Under the pieces are notes generated by a model, which worked only from the letters and a program-made list of their open reading frames with translations, was not told where the DNA came from and searched no databases. Positions 49,016 to 57,915 of a stretch of 64,000 nt of DNA are shown here, piece by piece (within the stretch, counting starts at the first letter, position 1; each line of letters begins with the position of its first letter). The translations under genes were made by a program, and so were the position numbers. The stretch is from JAMXLO01 sp963726125 (GTDB taxonomy: Bacteria; Pseudomonadota; Alphaproteobacteria; Acetobacterales; Acetobacteraceae), in NCBI GenBank assembly GCA_963726125.1, contig CAVSBG010000020.1, positions 1-64,000 on the forward strand. Direction: 5' to 3'.

Positions 49016-51859
49016 ATGGCGCGCATCGCGCTGCCCGACGCGCCCGCCGTCGTAGCCGGCCACGGCCGCGCCGCAATTTTCACCGCCGACGGTGAGCTGT
49101 TGCTGCTGCCGGCCGCGGAAGCCGCTGCCCGCCTGCGTGCTCTGCCGCCGCCCCTGCTGATCCACGCGCCTGCGACCTTCCGCCGCCTCGGCCCGCGCAT
49201 CATGCCGGCGTTCGACCTGCTGGAGCTGTTCGCTTTCGTCCTTCCCGCGCGCACTGTGGCACCGACACCGCGCGGGCTCGCCCTGGCGCTCGACTTCGAC
49301 CCCCCGCATGGCGGCCTCGAAGCCGAGGCGGCGATGCTGCCCGAACTGGTCGCCGCCATGCTGCACCGTCTCGTCCAGGGCGCGGACATTGCGCTGAACC
49401 GCGACGCGGCCGGCCTCGCGGCCCGGATGGGCCAAACCGGCTGGAGCTGGGCGCCGTTCGTCACCGCTGCACTCGGCCGCCCGGACGCCGCGCCATCCAG
49501 CGAGGCGCTGCGCGTCTGGAAGCGCCTGCCGGAATGGGAGGACGCCGCCCCGCTGCCGCCGCCATCGTCCCACCCGGTCTCCGATGCTGAAGCTCGCTCG
49601 CGCCTTGCCGCCATGCTTGGTCCCCACGCCGAACAGCGACCCGGCCAGGCAGACTATGCCGGCGCCGCGGCTGCGGCATTCGCGCCGCGCGAGACCCGTG
49701 GCGATCCGCATCTGGTGCTGGCCGAGGCTGGCACCGGCACCGGCAAGACCCTCGGCTACCTGGCACCGGCCAGCCTGTGGTCGGAGAAGAACCACGGCAG
49801 CGTCTGGATCAGCACGTTCACCCGTCACCTGCAGCGCCAGATCGACGCCGAACTGGCCCATTTGTTCCCCGACCCGTCCGAGCGTCACAAGCGCGTCGTG
49901 GTCCGAAAAGGCCGCGAGAACTACCTGTGCCTGCTCAATCTCGAGGATGCACTCAGTTCGTCGACCGCGGGCATGGCGCCGGCGTCACTCATCCCGCTTG
50001 GCCTCGTCACGCGGTGGGCCCTGGTCACCAACGACGGCGACATTCAGGGCGGCGACCTGCCCGGCTGGCTGTCCGAGCTGTTTGGCATGCCTGTCATTCT
50101 CTCCCTGGCCGATCGACGCGGCGAGTGCATCCACGCCGCTTGCCCGCATTGGCGCCGCTGCTTTGTTGAACACACCATCCGTCGCGCCCGCACCGCTCAG
50201 CTTGTCGTCGCGAACCACGCCCTGGTGATGACGCAGGCGGCCTGGGGTGGGCTCGACGACAGCGTCGTCCCCACGCGCTACGTGTTCGACGAAGGCCATC
50301 ATGTGTTCGATGCGGCCGATAGTGCGTTCTCCGCCGAATTGTCTGGCCTGGAGACTGCAGAATTGCGCCGTTGGCTGCTCGGCGCTGAGGGCGGGCGTTC
50401 GCGTGCACGTGGGCTGAAGCGGCGGATCGAGGAGCTGGTCGCCGGGCGGCCGATGCTGGAAACTCCGTTGGACGCCGCGCTCCAGGCGGCGCGCGCGCTG
50501 CCGGCGCCGGGGTGGCATGGCCGATTGGGCGACACTTCCTCCCAGGCCTTCCCTCGCGATACCCCCTCCCCAACCCTCCCCCGCGTAGCGGGAGAGGGGG
50601 ACACCGGGCGGCCTAATGCGACCGAGGACTTCCTGCGGTTGATCCGCCACCAGGTCCTCGCGCGCATCGCGGACGATGAATATTCCCGGGGTTCGGTGGA
50701 GTGCGACGTCTATCCGCTCGGTCCTGGTGTTGCCGAGGCTGCGGATCGCCTTGCCCGCGCCCTGGCACGCATCGCCGGGCCGATCGCCACGTTGCGTGAA
50801 CGGCTGCTGGCGCGGCTGGACGAGGAAGCGGACGATATGGATGCCGCCACGCGCAACCGCATCGAGGCTGTCGGCCGCTCGCTGAACCGCCGTGCGCTGA
50901 ACCCGCTCTCCGCCTGGCAGAACATGCTGCACGCCCTGGCTGACCAGCAGCCCGCGCCAGGCACTCGTCCGAGCCAGGTCCTGTTCCTTCGCTTGATGCG
51001 CGCGGAAGGCCGCCGCGAGATCGATGTCGGCCTGCACCGACATTGGCTCGATCCGACCATCCCGTTTGCCGCCAGCCTCGCCGCGCCGGCGCAGGGCCTG
51101 TTGGTGACATCAGCGACCCTCCGCGACGCCGGCGGCACAGATCCGGAAGTCGCGTGGGAAGCCGCCGAGGCTCGCGTGGGCGCGCTGCATTTGCCGTCGC
51201 CGGCGATCCGAGCCGCCGTCGCCAGCCCGTTCGACTACGCGGCACAGACCCGCGCGTTTGTCGTCACGGACGTCGTCACCGGGGATGTCGCGCAACTCGC
51301 CGCCGCCTATCGCGCCTTGTTCCTGGCGTCTGGCGGCGGCGGGCTCGGCCTGTTCACCGCAATCCGTCGCCTGCAGGCGGTCCACGCCAAGATCGCTCCC
51401 GAACTGGAGGCAGCCGGCATCCCGCTCTACGCCCAGCACGTCGATGCCATGGGCAATGCCACGCTGGTCGACATCTTCCGCACCGAGGAAGAAAGCTGCC
51501 TGCTCGGCACTGATGCCATGCGCGACGGCGTCGATGTGCCCGGCCGCGCACTGCGTCTTGTCGTGTTCGAGAAAGTACCCTGGCCCCGCCCCGACATATT
51601 GCACCGGGAACGACGCATCCACCTGTCCGATGGCGACCCGAAAGCCTACGACGATCGAATTGCGCGGCTGCGATTGCGCCAGGCGTTCGGACGCCTGATC
51701 CGCCGTGCCACCGATCGAGGCGTTTTTGTGCTGCTCGATCGCCAGACACCATCACGATTGCTCTCGGCATTCCCTGCCGGTGTCACAATCCGGCGCCTGG
51801 GACTCGCCGAGGCGGTCAAACAAACGCGCGCATTCCTTATGGAGCCGCCGGATGCTTGA
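49016..51859 (+). CDS. DinG/XPD-like ATP-dependent DNA helicase
   Basis: The 947-aa superfamily 2 helicase has Walker A EAGTGTGKTLGYLAPA near residue 236, four candidate Fe-S cysteines (Cys305 in YLCLLN, then Cys371, 375 and 380 in ECIHAACPHWRRCF), a Walker B-type box FDEGHH near residue 424, and motif VI RQAFGRLIRRATDRG. The first 200 residues form an extra N-terminal domain not present in E. coli DinG. A repeat-derived segment (PSPTLPRVAGEG) is inserted in frame near residue 520. It should unwind 5'-tailed or branched DNA. Its end overlaps the TerB-like gene by 8 bp. Confidence 0.9.
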   Translation: MARIALPDAPAVVAGHGRAAIFTADGELLLLPAAEAAARLRALPPPLLIHAPATFRRLGPRIMPAFDLLELFAFVLPARTVAPTPRGLALALDFDPPHGGLEAEAAMLPELVAAMLHRLVQGADIALNRDAAGLAARMGQTGWSWAPFVTAALGRPDAAPSSEALRVWKRLPEWEDAAPLPPPSSHPVSDAEARSRLAAMLGPHAEQRPGQADYAGAAAAAFAPRETRGDPHLVLAEAGTGTGKTLGYLAPASLWSEKNHGSVWISTFTRHLQRQIDAELAHLFPDPSERHKRVVVRKGRENYLCLLNLEDALSSSTAGMAPASLIPLGLVTRWALVTNDGDIQGGDLPGWLSELFGMPVILSLADRRGECIHAACPHWRRCFVEHTIRRARTAQLVVANHALVMTQAAWGGLDDSVVPTRYVFDEGHHVFDAADSAFSAELSGLETAELRRWLLGAEGGRSRARGLKRRIEELVAGRPMLETPLDAALQAARALPAPGWHGRLGDTSSQAFPRDTPSPTLPRVAGEGDTGRPNATEDFLRLIRHQVLARIADDEYSRGSVECDVYPLGPGVAEAADRLARALARIAGPIATLRERLLARLDEEADDMDAATRNRIEAVGRSLNRRALNPLSAWQNMLHALADQQPAPGTRPSQVLFLRLMRAEGRREIDVGLHRHWLDPTIPFAASLAAPAQGLLVTSATLRDAGGTDPEVAWEAAEARVGALHLPSPAIRAAVASPFDYAAQTRAFVVTDVVTGDVAQLAAAYRALFLASGGGGLGLFTAIRRLQAVHAKIAPELEAAGIPLYAQHVDAMGNATLVDIFRTEEESCLLGTDAMRDGVDVPGRALRLVVFEKVPWPRPDILHRERRIHLSDGDPKAYDDRIARLRLRQAFGRLIRRATDRGVFVLLDRQTPSRLLSAFPAGVTIRRLGLAEAVKQTRAFLMEPPDA
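50562..50602. repeat. Dispersed GC-hairpin repeat inside the helicase gene
   Basis: CTCCCCCGC (50576-50584) pairs with GCGGGAGAG (50588-50596) with one mismatch, flanked by CCCCCTCCCCAACC and GGGGGACACC. This is the type of repeat that in many proteobacteria encodes SPTLPRVAGEG-like peptides when it lands in a gene. A cousin is at 1831-1855. The reading frame is preserved through it. Confidence 0.65.
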
Positions 51860-52337
51860 TCTGGCCACACTGTTCAATCAGGGTCCGGCGCAATCAAACA
51901 TGGAGTTGATAATGCGAGCGCGCGAGTCGTTGGACGCGCCCGAGGCTCTTGTCCTCACCATGGTCCTCGTCGCCGCTGCCGACGGCGGTATGACGGATCG
52001 TGAGATCGGCGTCATGGCCGGCCAGGTGCAAACCTTGCCGGTGTTCCATGATGTCACCACCGAACAGCTCCGCACCGTCACTGACGCCGCGGTGAAGTTG
52101 CTGAATGAAGATGACGGCCTGCAACACGCCGCCCGGCTGATCCGCGGGGCATTGGAACCACGCCTGCGCGAGACCGCCTATGCACTGGCGTGCGAAGTCG
52201 TCGCAGCAAGTCAGGTCGTCAAGCAACGGACGCTGGACATGCTGGAGTTCGTTCGCACTGAACTCCACCTCGATCCACTGGTCGCAACGGCGATCGAGCG
52301 GGGCGTGCGCGCGCGCCACCAGCGCGCCGATACATAG
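51852..52337 (+). CDS. TerB-like (tellurite resistance TerB family) protein
   Basis: The 161-aa all-helical protein has TerB-fold features: ALVLTMVLVAAADGGMTDRE followed by IGVMAGQVQTLPVF, an acidic metal-binding-type patch, and LRETAYALACEVVAASQVV. TerB-like domains bind metal and associate with membrane stress complexes; a specific role cannot be given. ATG 51852 overlaps the helicase stop, implying translational coupling. A histidine kinase gene follows after 136 bp. Confidence 0.75.
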   Translation: MLDLATLFNQGPAQSNMELIMRARESLDAPEALVLTMVLVAAADGGMTDREIGVMAGQVQTLPVFHDVTTEQLRTVTDAAVKLLNEDDGLQHAARLIRGALEPRLRETAYALACEVVAASQVVKQRTLDMLEFVRTELHLDPLVATAIERGVRARHQRADT

Positions 52338-52473
52338 GAGTCGCGCGCATGCCCTGGAACGCCGCGACGCCACCTCCAATGTCACTGCCGCGCAAGCGGC
52401 GACCCCTGCATGCGTTGCGTCGTCAGGCAGCCGTCGTTACGTCCTCCGGTTATTCCGGCCACTAAGCCTCACC

Positions 52474-53835
52474 ATGCGAATGCTGGGAGCAGGAGCGGCC
52501 GTCGCCGGAGTGCCGGTAGCCGCATTGCTGTTCCTGCTGGCGATGCGCTGGGCACCAGTGGCTCCGACCTTGTTCGCCATCGGCATGACGCTGCTCGCCG
52601 CGATGCTGTTCGCACTGCGCTGGTCGCGCGACGTCGAAATATTGTCGGGCACCATACGACGTGTCGGCGCAGATGAACCGGCATCACAGCCCGGTCAGTC
52701 GCCGGTACTTCCGGGCATGCAAATTCTCGCCGGCGATCTCGAGCGCCTGGCGCGCCGAAGCGCCGCACGATCCGCGCTTATCGAGCAGCTTCGCCGCGCT
52801 GACGGCACCGTCGTCGAGCGGCTGCCGGATCCATTGATCGTTCTCGCTGCCGATCGTAGCGTCGGGCGCGCAAATTCTGCTGCTCGGGCCGCGTTCGGTG
52901 CGGACATGCCGGCAGTGCTGCGACATCCCGAGCTTCGCGCCGCGATCGATCGTGCGTTCGCCTCCGGAGCGACTGCGACCGCGGACATGACGTTGCCCGT
53001 GCCCGTGCCACGCGAGGTGCATGCCGCGGTGGTGCCGATGGATCCGCCGATAGCCGATGGCGGCCGCGCGGTCGTTGTTCTATCGGATCGCACACGCGAA
53101 CGCGCCGTGGAACGCATGCGTGCCGACTTCGTCGCCAACGTCAGCCACGAGCTGCGCACCCCGCTCGCATCGCTCATCGGCTTCATCGACACGCTGCGCG
53201 GCCCCGCCGCCGATGATCCGCCCGCGCAACAGCAATTCCTGGCGATCATGGGGGAGCAGGCGGCGCGGATGAACCGGCTGATCGACGACCTGCTCAGTCT
53301 GTCGCGCATCGAGCTGGTCGAACACCAGCCGCCGTCCGGTAGCGTGGAACTTCGCGAACTTGCGACACGCCTCATCGCGGGCATGGAGCCGCGCTTGAAG
53401 GAGCGTTCTGTACAACTCGATGTTCGTATGCAAGTCGACATTCCTGCGGTGATCGGTGATGCGGATCAGTTGGTGCAGGTGTTGCAGAACCTGCTTGATA
53501 ACGCCGTGAAGTATGGACGCGAAGGCGGGACAGTGCGCTTCGAGATTGCGGCTGCGGCAGGTCGTACGGGCGCGGTGATCACTGTCACCGATCAGGGCGC
53601 CGGCATCCCACGCGAGCATCTGCCGCGTCTGACCGAGCGCTTCTATCGCGTCGATACCGGTCGTTCGCGTGCGGCCGGCGGCACGGGTCTGGGCCTCGCC
53701 ATCGTCAAGCACATCGTCAATCGCCATCGTGGTCAGTTGTCGATCGAGAGCGAGGAAGGTGTCGGCACCACGGTCAGAGTATGGCTGCCACAGACGGTAG
53801 CGCAGCGACCGGTCGCATCCGACATTCCGGCATAG
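52474..53835 (+). CDS. PhoR-like sensor histidine kinase
   Basis: The 453-aa sensor kinase has two N-terminal membrane helices (VAGVPVAALLFLLAMRWAP; LFAIGMTLLAAMLFAL), a PAS-like domain (ERLPDPLIVLAADRSVGRAN), the phosphoacceptor H box FVANVSHELRTPLASLIGFI, N box LLDNAVKYGREGG, G1 DQGAGIPREHLPRLTERFYR and G2 GGTGLGLAIVKHI. This is the PhoR/PhoB-type layout, but no response regulator or pst genes are adjacent. ATG 52474 precedes the first helix; the frame is open upstream to 52180. Two hairpin terminators lie downstream. Confidence 0.9.
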   Translation: MRMLGAGAAVAGVPVAALLFLLAMRWAPVAPTLFAIGMTLLAAMLFALRWSRDVEILSGTIRRVGADEPASQPGQSPVLPGMQILAGDLERLARRSAARSALIEQLRRADGTVVERLPDPLIVLAADRSVGRANSAARAAFGADMPAVLRHPELRAAIDRAFASGATATADMTLPVPVPREVHAAVVPMDPPIADGGRAVVVLSDRTRERAVERMRADFVANVSHELRTPLASLIGFIDTLRGPAADDPPAQQQFLAIMGEQAARMNRLIDDLLSLSRIELVEHQPPSGSVELRELATRLIAGMEPRLKERSVQLDVRMQVDIPAVIGDADQLVQVLQNLLDNAVKYGREGGTVRFEIAAAAGRTGAVITVTDQGAGIPREHLPRLTERFYRVDTGRSRAAGGTGLGLAIVKHIVNRHRGQLSIESEEGVGTTVRVWLPQTVAQRPVASDIPA

Positions 53836-53968
53836 CGTTATCGACCCCCTCCGTCCTGCGCGCGCGCTTGGGATTCAACCCCTAGACCGAGCTTCCTGCC
53901 ACCAAGTAAAGCAACCTATTGATCCGACTCGCTTTTTGAAAAAACGGCGGCCTCGCTACTGGGTACGG

Positions 53969-53996
53969 AGTATCTCGTTGAGATACTTGGCTTTTT
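53969..53996 (+). terminator. Hairpin with T run downstream of the sensor kinase
   Basis: AGTATCTC and GAGATACT form a perfect 8-bp stem around GTT (53969-53987), followed by TGGCTTTTT. A plausible intrinsic terminator 134 bp after the kinase stop codon. Confidence 0.55.
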
Positions 53997-54060
53997 GACG
54001 TTAACAGTTTTGGGCTTGCCGTCAACCGGCGCGATCAAGACGAGCCTTAACTTCCGGATT

Positions 54061-54095
54061 GTAGCCAGTAACTGGCTACGTTTTCGTGGGTTTTT
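54061..54095 (+). terminator. Second hairpin terminator downstream of the sensor kinase
   Basis: GTAGCCAG and CTGGCTAC form a perfect 8-bp stem around TAA (54061-54079), followed by GTTTTCGTGGGTTTTT. The region 53836-54167 is AT-richer than its surroundings and holds both hairpins; a 65-codon frame on the minus strand (53916-54113) has no support beyond being open. Confidence 0.6.
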
Positions 54096-54167
54096 GACAC
54101 AAAGCCGCGACATCTCAACAACTTAAAGTAACAGCGTTCAGGAAGTTCGGCCTAGAGCATAACCCGA

Positions 54168-54428
54168 TCAACTGGTCTTCTGCCGCAGGGGTGGAACCGC
54201 CGGCACTTCCGGGAGCTTCCCGAGATCCTCCGGCTTCATCCGGAATACCTCAGGGTAGCTGTCCGGGTTGGTGTTCTCGACCGGTTCTGTCGAGCGCCAA
54301 GTATAGAAGCACGTGTCACAGCCGAACACGGTCCAAACGCCTGCGATCTGCGACGTACTACGAACCCGCGTCGTGGTCGATCTGCATCGAGGGCAGATTG
54401 GAATGGATTGAGAGGTCATGGCACTCAC
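54168..54428 (-). CDS. Non-oxidative hydroxyarylic acid decarboxylase subunit D (VdcD/BsdD)
   Basis: The 86-aa zinc-ribbon-like protein has IPICPRCRSTTTRVRS, GVWTVFGCDTCFYTWRSTEP (CxxC pairs) and a C-terminal NPDSYPEVFRMKPEDLG with EVPAVPPLR, matching BsdD/VdcD/ShdD. This small subunit is required for full activity of the B-C-D decarboxylase systems for vanillate, salicylate and 4-hydroxybenzoate. It overlaps the preceding UbiD-type gene by 4 bp (ATGA-type junction), as in those operons, which anchors the assignment. Confidence 0.88.
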   Translation of the reverse strand: MSAMTSQSIPICPRCRSTTTRVRSTSQIAGVWTVFGCDTCFYTWRSTEPVENTNPDSYPEVFRMKPEDLGKLPEVPAVPPLRQKTS

Positions 54429-55852
54429 GTCCTAAGAGCCTTGATCAGCGGCAGCAACTTTGTATGCCAAGCATCGGTCCCTTCAGGCATGTCGAGGACT
54501 TCACCGTAGTCGCCGCGCAGGTCCGGTGCCTTCGGCGTGGTGGCGTCGATGATCATCTTGTGGGACATGCCGCTGGGACTGCAGGCAGGATCCAGCAGGT
54601 TTTCCGCAAGATTGGGGATGATCACAGTATCGCCCGCTGGATTGGCCCGCACGGAAATCGCCCACATCACCTGGTTGAGATTGAAGGGATCAACGTCTTC
54701 GTCGACGACGATGACGAACTTGGCATAGCCGAGCCCGTGCGGCGTGGTCAGCACTCCCATGCCAACGGATTTGGCAAAGCCACCATAGCGCACCCGCGTC
54801 GATACGATGATGACCAGGCCGTGCGTGTACAGCGCATTGACGGCGACGACCTCGGGAAACATCTTGTTCAACTGGATGAAGATCGGGGCGCTGGTGGTCA
54901 TGGCTTGCAGGAAGTCGAGCTCCGTCCATGGCTTGCCAACATAAACGGATTCGAAGATCGGGTTTTTGCGATGGGAGACCCGATCGATTTCAATGACAGG
55001 ATATCGATGGCCCCCGGAATAGTAGCCGGGAAACTCGCCGAAGGGGCCCTCTATCTCGCGCTGCCGCGCCAAAATGCGGCCCTCCAGCACGTACTCCGAA
55101 CCCCATGGTACATCCAGGCCTTTGGCAGTCTTGACGACCTTGTACGGAGCGCCCTGCATCACTGCCGCCATCTTGTATTCCAACTGCGTGTACAGCAGGG
55201 GTGTCGCTGCCATCAGCAGAATGAGGGGCTCATTGCTGATCGAGATCACAATCGGCAGGTCTTCACCGCGCGCCTCAGCATGCGACAGATGAATGGCGAT
55301 GTCGTGCTGCGGCACGGGTTGAATCCCGATCCGGTTCGGCCCCTTCACCATCAACCGATAACAGCCGACGTTCTCAACGTCGTCATTGTCCCAGTCGTCT
55401 GGGTCTCGTGAGATGATGCACGCCTTGTCGATATAATAGCCACCATCGCCGCGATTCAAACGAAAGAGCGGCAGCAGCTCGTACAGATTTATGTCCTTGT
55501 CGACCGTGACCTCCTGCCAGGGGGCCGAGGCAACGCGCTCCAGCTCACCAGGAAACAGTTTGAAACGCCTCACGAACTCGAAGAACTGGTCTCGCAGTGA
55601 CGTTTCCTTGTCCATGCCAAGGACCAAGGCATGGTTGGGCCACGAGCCATGCACATTCATCACGACCCGGGCATCGGTGCAGCCGGCAATTTTATCGAAC
55701 AGAATGGCCGGGACGCCGTCACCGATTTGCGCGAGAGCGCAGGCTGCGGCGGCGAGGTCAGGTTCGAACTTCACCTCATCCTTGATGTGCAATAGCTGAC
55801 CTTGCTGCTCGAGAACTGAGAGAAACTCACGCAAATCCTGATAGCTTCGCAT
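54425..55852 (-). CDS. UbiD-family decarboxylase (subunit C type)
   Basis: The 475-aa UbiD-fold enzyme uses prenylated FMN for reversible decarboxylation of hydroxyarylic acids. It starts YQDLREFLSVLEQQGQLLHI and contains LPLFRLNRGDGGYYIDKACI, the prFMN/Mn site region and the catalytic EGPFGEFPGYYSGG (Glu-Arg-Glu site). The C-terminal FVIVVDEDVDPFNLNQVMWA is typical. Pairing with the BsdD-like gene places it with VdcC/ShdC-type enzymes rather than ubiquinone-pathway UbiD. The substrate is unknown. Confidence 0.9.
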   Translation of the reverse strand: MRSYQDLREFLSVLEQQGQLLHIKDEVKFEPDLAAAACALAQIGDGVPAILFDKIAGCTDARVVMNVHGSWPNHALVLGMDKETSLRDQFFEFVRRFKLFPGELERVASAPWQEVTVDKDINLYELLPLFRLNRGDGGYYIDKACIISRDPDDWDNDDVENVGCYRLMVKGPNRIGIQPVPQHDIAIHLSHAEARGEDLPIVISISNEPLILLMAATPLLYTQLEYKMAAVMQGAPYKVVKTAKGLDVPWGSEYVLEGRILARQREIEGPFGEFPGYYSGGHRYPVIEIDRVSHRKNPIFESVYVGKPWTELDFLQAMTTSAPIFIQLNKMFPEVVAVNALYTHGLVIIVSTRVRYGGFAKSVGMGVLTTPHGLGYAKFVIVVDEDVDPFNLNQVMWAISVRANPAGDTVIIPNLAENLLDPACSPSGMSHKMIIDATTPKAPDLRGDYGEVLDMPEGTDAWHTKLLPLIKALRT

Positions 55853-55924
55853 CGATCCGTCCTAAACCTGCATGATGTTGCGATACGGCCTTTGCGCCAC
55901 CTTCAGTCGGAGGTGGTTCTTCCA

Positions 55925-56425
55925 TCATACCGCCTGTCGCATCGTGTCGATCTGCGCTTGCCACCGTTTCAGCACTGACTGCGGTTCATGAAGCGCAAAA
56001 GTAACCCCTCCGGTGACCGCGGCATAAGGTGCCTGATGCGCGCGCACCTCGACCAGCTCCGCTTCGAAAAACGCAAGCAGAGCATCAGACTGTGCGGGAA
56101 TGAGGGGGCGACACTTCATACGCAGTTCGCAGATACCTCCATCCAGGGACAGCGTCACGGTAACTCGACCATCGCGCATAAGATTCGCGGTCGTCGTGGA
56201 CTGGGCGAAGACGCCAAAGCGCACTCGTCCCGACGGCATTGCCAACATGTCGCCGACGCTGAGGAGCGATGCGTGTGGCCAGCCTTGGGGATCGACGGTC
56301 GAGAGACGCAAGGCCTGAGTTTTGGCAAGCAGATTCGTACCATCGAGATATTGCGCTACCTGTGAGGGCAGCACCGTCGTGCTGGCGATATCAGGCTGGG
56401 TATAGGAGTGGACGGCATCGCTCAT
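55925..56425 (-). CDS. Pyridoxamine 5'-phosphate oxidase-like flavin-binding protein
   Basis: The 166-aa split-barrel protein has KTQALRLSTVDPQGWPHASL at the FMN-binding start of the fold and VRFGVFAQSTTTANLMRDGR in the middle. It is a small PNPOx-like domain, probably binding FMN or a related flavin. Its ATG at 56425 overlaps the upstream UbiD stop by 4 bp, so it is translated within the decarboxylase operon. A role in supplying or protecting reduced flavin for prenyl-FMN chemistry is an inference; the exact function is not known. Confidence 0.75.
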   Translation of the reverse strand: MSDAVHSYTQPDIASTTVLPSQVAQYLDGTNLLAKTQALRLSTVDPQGWPHASLLSVGDMLAMPSGRVRFGVFAQSTTTANLMRDGRVTVTLSLDGGICELRMKCRPLIPAQSDALLAFFEAELVEVRAHQAPYAAVTGGVTFALHEPQSVLKRWQAQIDTMRQAV

Positions 56426-57873
56426 GACCTGCTCCGCTTCTGCAATTCGGGAAAATCGTAGTCCTGCCAGCCGGGTATATCCGCAACCTTGAAGAATTCG
56501 TGGCCGTGCTCGGCGACTGCCGGTCCACATGCTTCGCCAGCCGGCACATCGGCGGCCTTCTGCTCGTCGGCTCCGAAGGGAAAGGTCGCATCAATACCCA
56601 TCGCGGATCCCAATCGCCTGTTGAGCGGGATTGACTCATCGAGGGATGGATCGAGCGTGCCTCCTGGCACATCGTTTATGATAATGACATCGCGGGCTGG
56701 TTGGCTACGGAATGCGATCGCCCATTCAACCTGGTCAGGATTGCGAACATCGATATCGGGATCGACCACGACGACCAGCTTGGGACGCTGCGAGCTTGCT
56801 ATGGCAGTCAGGATAGCGTGGCGTGCCTCGCCGGCATAACGCTGCTTCATCGCTATGACGATGTAGAATGCGACCCCGCCAGATGCGGGGATCGCAACAC
56901 TGGTGAGCGTTGGATGTTGTGCCTTCAGCATGGCGAAGTATGAGGCCTCGTAAGGCAACTGCTTAAGGAAGTGATTTTCAGTCGGCGGCACCCCTGTGAG
57001 GAGCGCCTGGAAATACGCATTGTTGCGATGAGTTATCGCCTTGACTCGTGCGATCGGCTTTTTTGACCCGGGAGTGTAATAGCCGGTGAACTCTCCAAGC
57101 GGCCCTTCGAAGGCTTCATGGGCAAAGTCGACCTCCAGCTCGAATACCAGTTCGGCACGCGCCGGCACCTCGACATCGATCGTCTTGCAGCGAACGAGCT
57201 CCACAGCCTTACCGCGCATGCCACCCACGACTTCAAAGTCGTTGGTTCCGTCGGGCACCTGGATCGGGCAAGTATAAGCCATGACCGGGTCCACGCCGAT
57301 CACCAGCGCGGCGTGGTAAGTTGTGTGCCCAAGACGACGCGCTTTGGCGATATGCCGACCGAAACGGTGGTTTGGCAGAGCGAGAAAGGACATGGTCTGC
57401 CTGTCGATGACTTCGAAGCGATAATGCCCTATGTCCGGAATGCCCGTTTCCGGGTCTTTGCTGACGACGATTCCCGCGGTGATGTATGGTCCACCATCAT
57501 CTGGGCTATATTTGGCCACTGGTATCTTGGAAAGATCGACCGCATCGCTCGTGATGACATTTTCATGGACGGGAGCGTCTGCCACGACAACCGGCGGAAT
57601 TCGCGTCGACATCCCACGTAGGACTCTATCGAAGATGTCGCTTTCAGTTGTCTGCAGCGCTATCAGTCCTTTGGCGCGGGTATTGTAGACACCGCCCACC
57701 AACGGGAATTCAGTCCCGGTATTCTTGAATATGAGTGCCGGACCAGACACCGACGCGCTTTTCCGCATCGCCTTCGCAACCTCCAGTTCCGGAGAGACGA
57801 CCCTATCAAGCTCGAGGAGCTCGCCAGCGCTGCGGAGGGCGTCGAGGAATTCGCGGAAATCCTGGTATGGCAT
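56422..57873 (-). CDS. Second UbiD-family decarboxylase
   Basis: The 483-aa prenyl-FMN-dependent decarboxylase homologue has YQDFREFLDALRSAGELLEL at the N terminus, DIGHYRFEVIDRQTMSFLAL in the middle, and the catalytic EGPLGEFTGYYTPGSKKP. It is clearly distinct in sequence from the other UbiD protein of this cluster (different N-terminal third and C terminus). Two UbiD paralogues in one operon suggest two substrates, two steps or a heteromer. It lies 42 bp downstream of ubiX and overlaps the flavin-protein gene. Confidence 0.9.
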   Translation of the reverse strand: MPYQDFREFLDALRSAGELLELDRVVSPELEVAKAMRKSASVSGPALIFKNTGTEFPLVGGVYNTRAKGLIALQTTESDIFDRVLRGMSTRIPPVVVADAPVHENVITSDAVDLSKIPVAKYSPDDGGPYITAGIVVSKDPETGIPDIGHYRFEVIDRQTMSFLALPNHRFGRHIAKARRLGHTTYHAALVIGVDPVMAYTCPIQVPDGTNDFEVVGGMRGKAVELVRCKTIDVEVPARAELVFELEVDFAHEAFEGPLGEFTGYYTPGSKKPIARVKAITHRNNAYFQALLTGVPPTENHFLKQLPYEASYFAMLKAQHPTLTSVAIPASGGVAFYIVIAMKQRYAGEARHAILTAIASSQRPKLVVVVDPDIDVRNPDQVEWAIAFRSQPARDVIIINDVPGGTLDPSLDESIPLNRRLGSAMGIDATFPFGADEQKAADVPAGEACGPAVAEHGHEFFKVADIPGWQDYDFPELQKRSRS

Positions 57874-57915
57874 AGGGGCGATGTCTCCTGGCCGCCTGCA
57901 GATGGCAGCCGACTG

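Noticed and set aside
48857..49888. 343-codon open frame on the minus strand
   Set aside because: It is antisense to the N-terminal part of the helicase gene, Gly/Arg/Gln-rich, and shows no domain.
53916..54113. 65-codon minus-strand gene
   Set aside because: It spans a terminator hairpin, has no ribosome-binding site of note and no recognisable family; left as non-coding.
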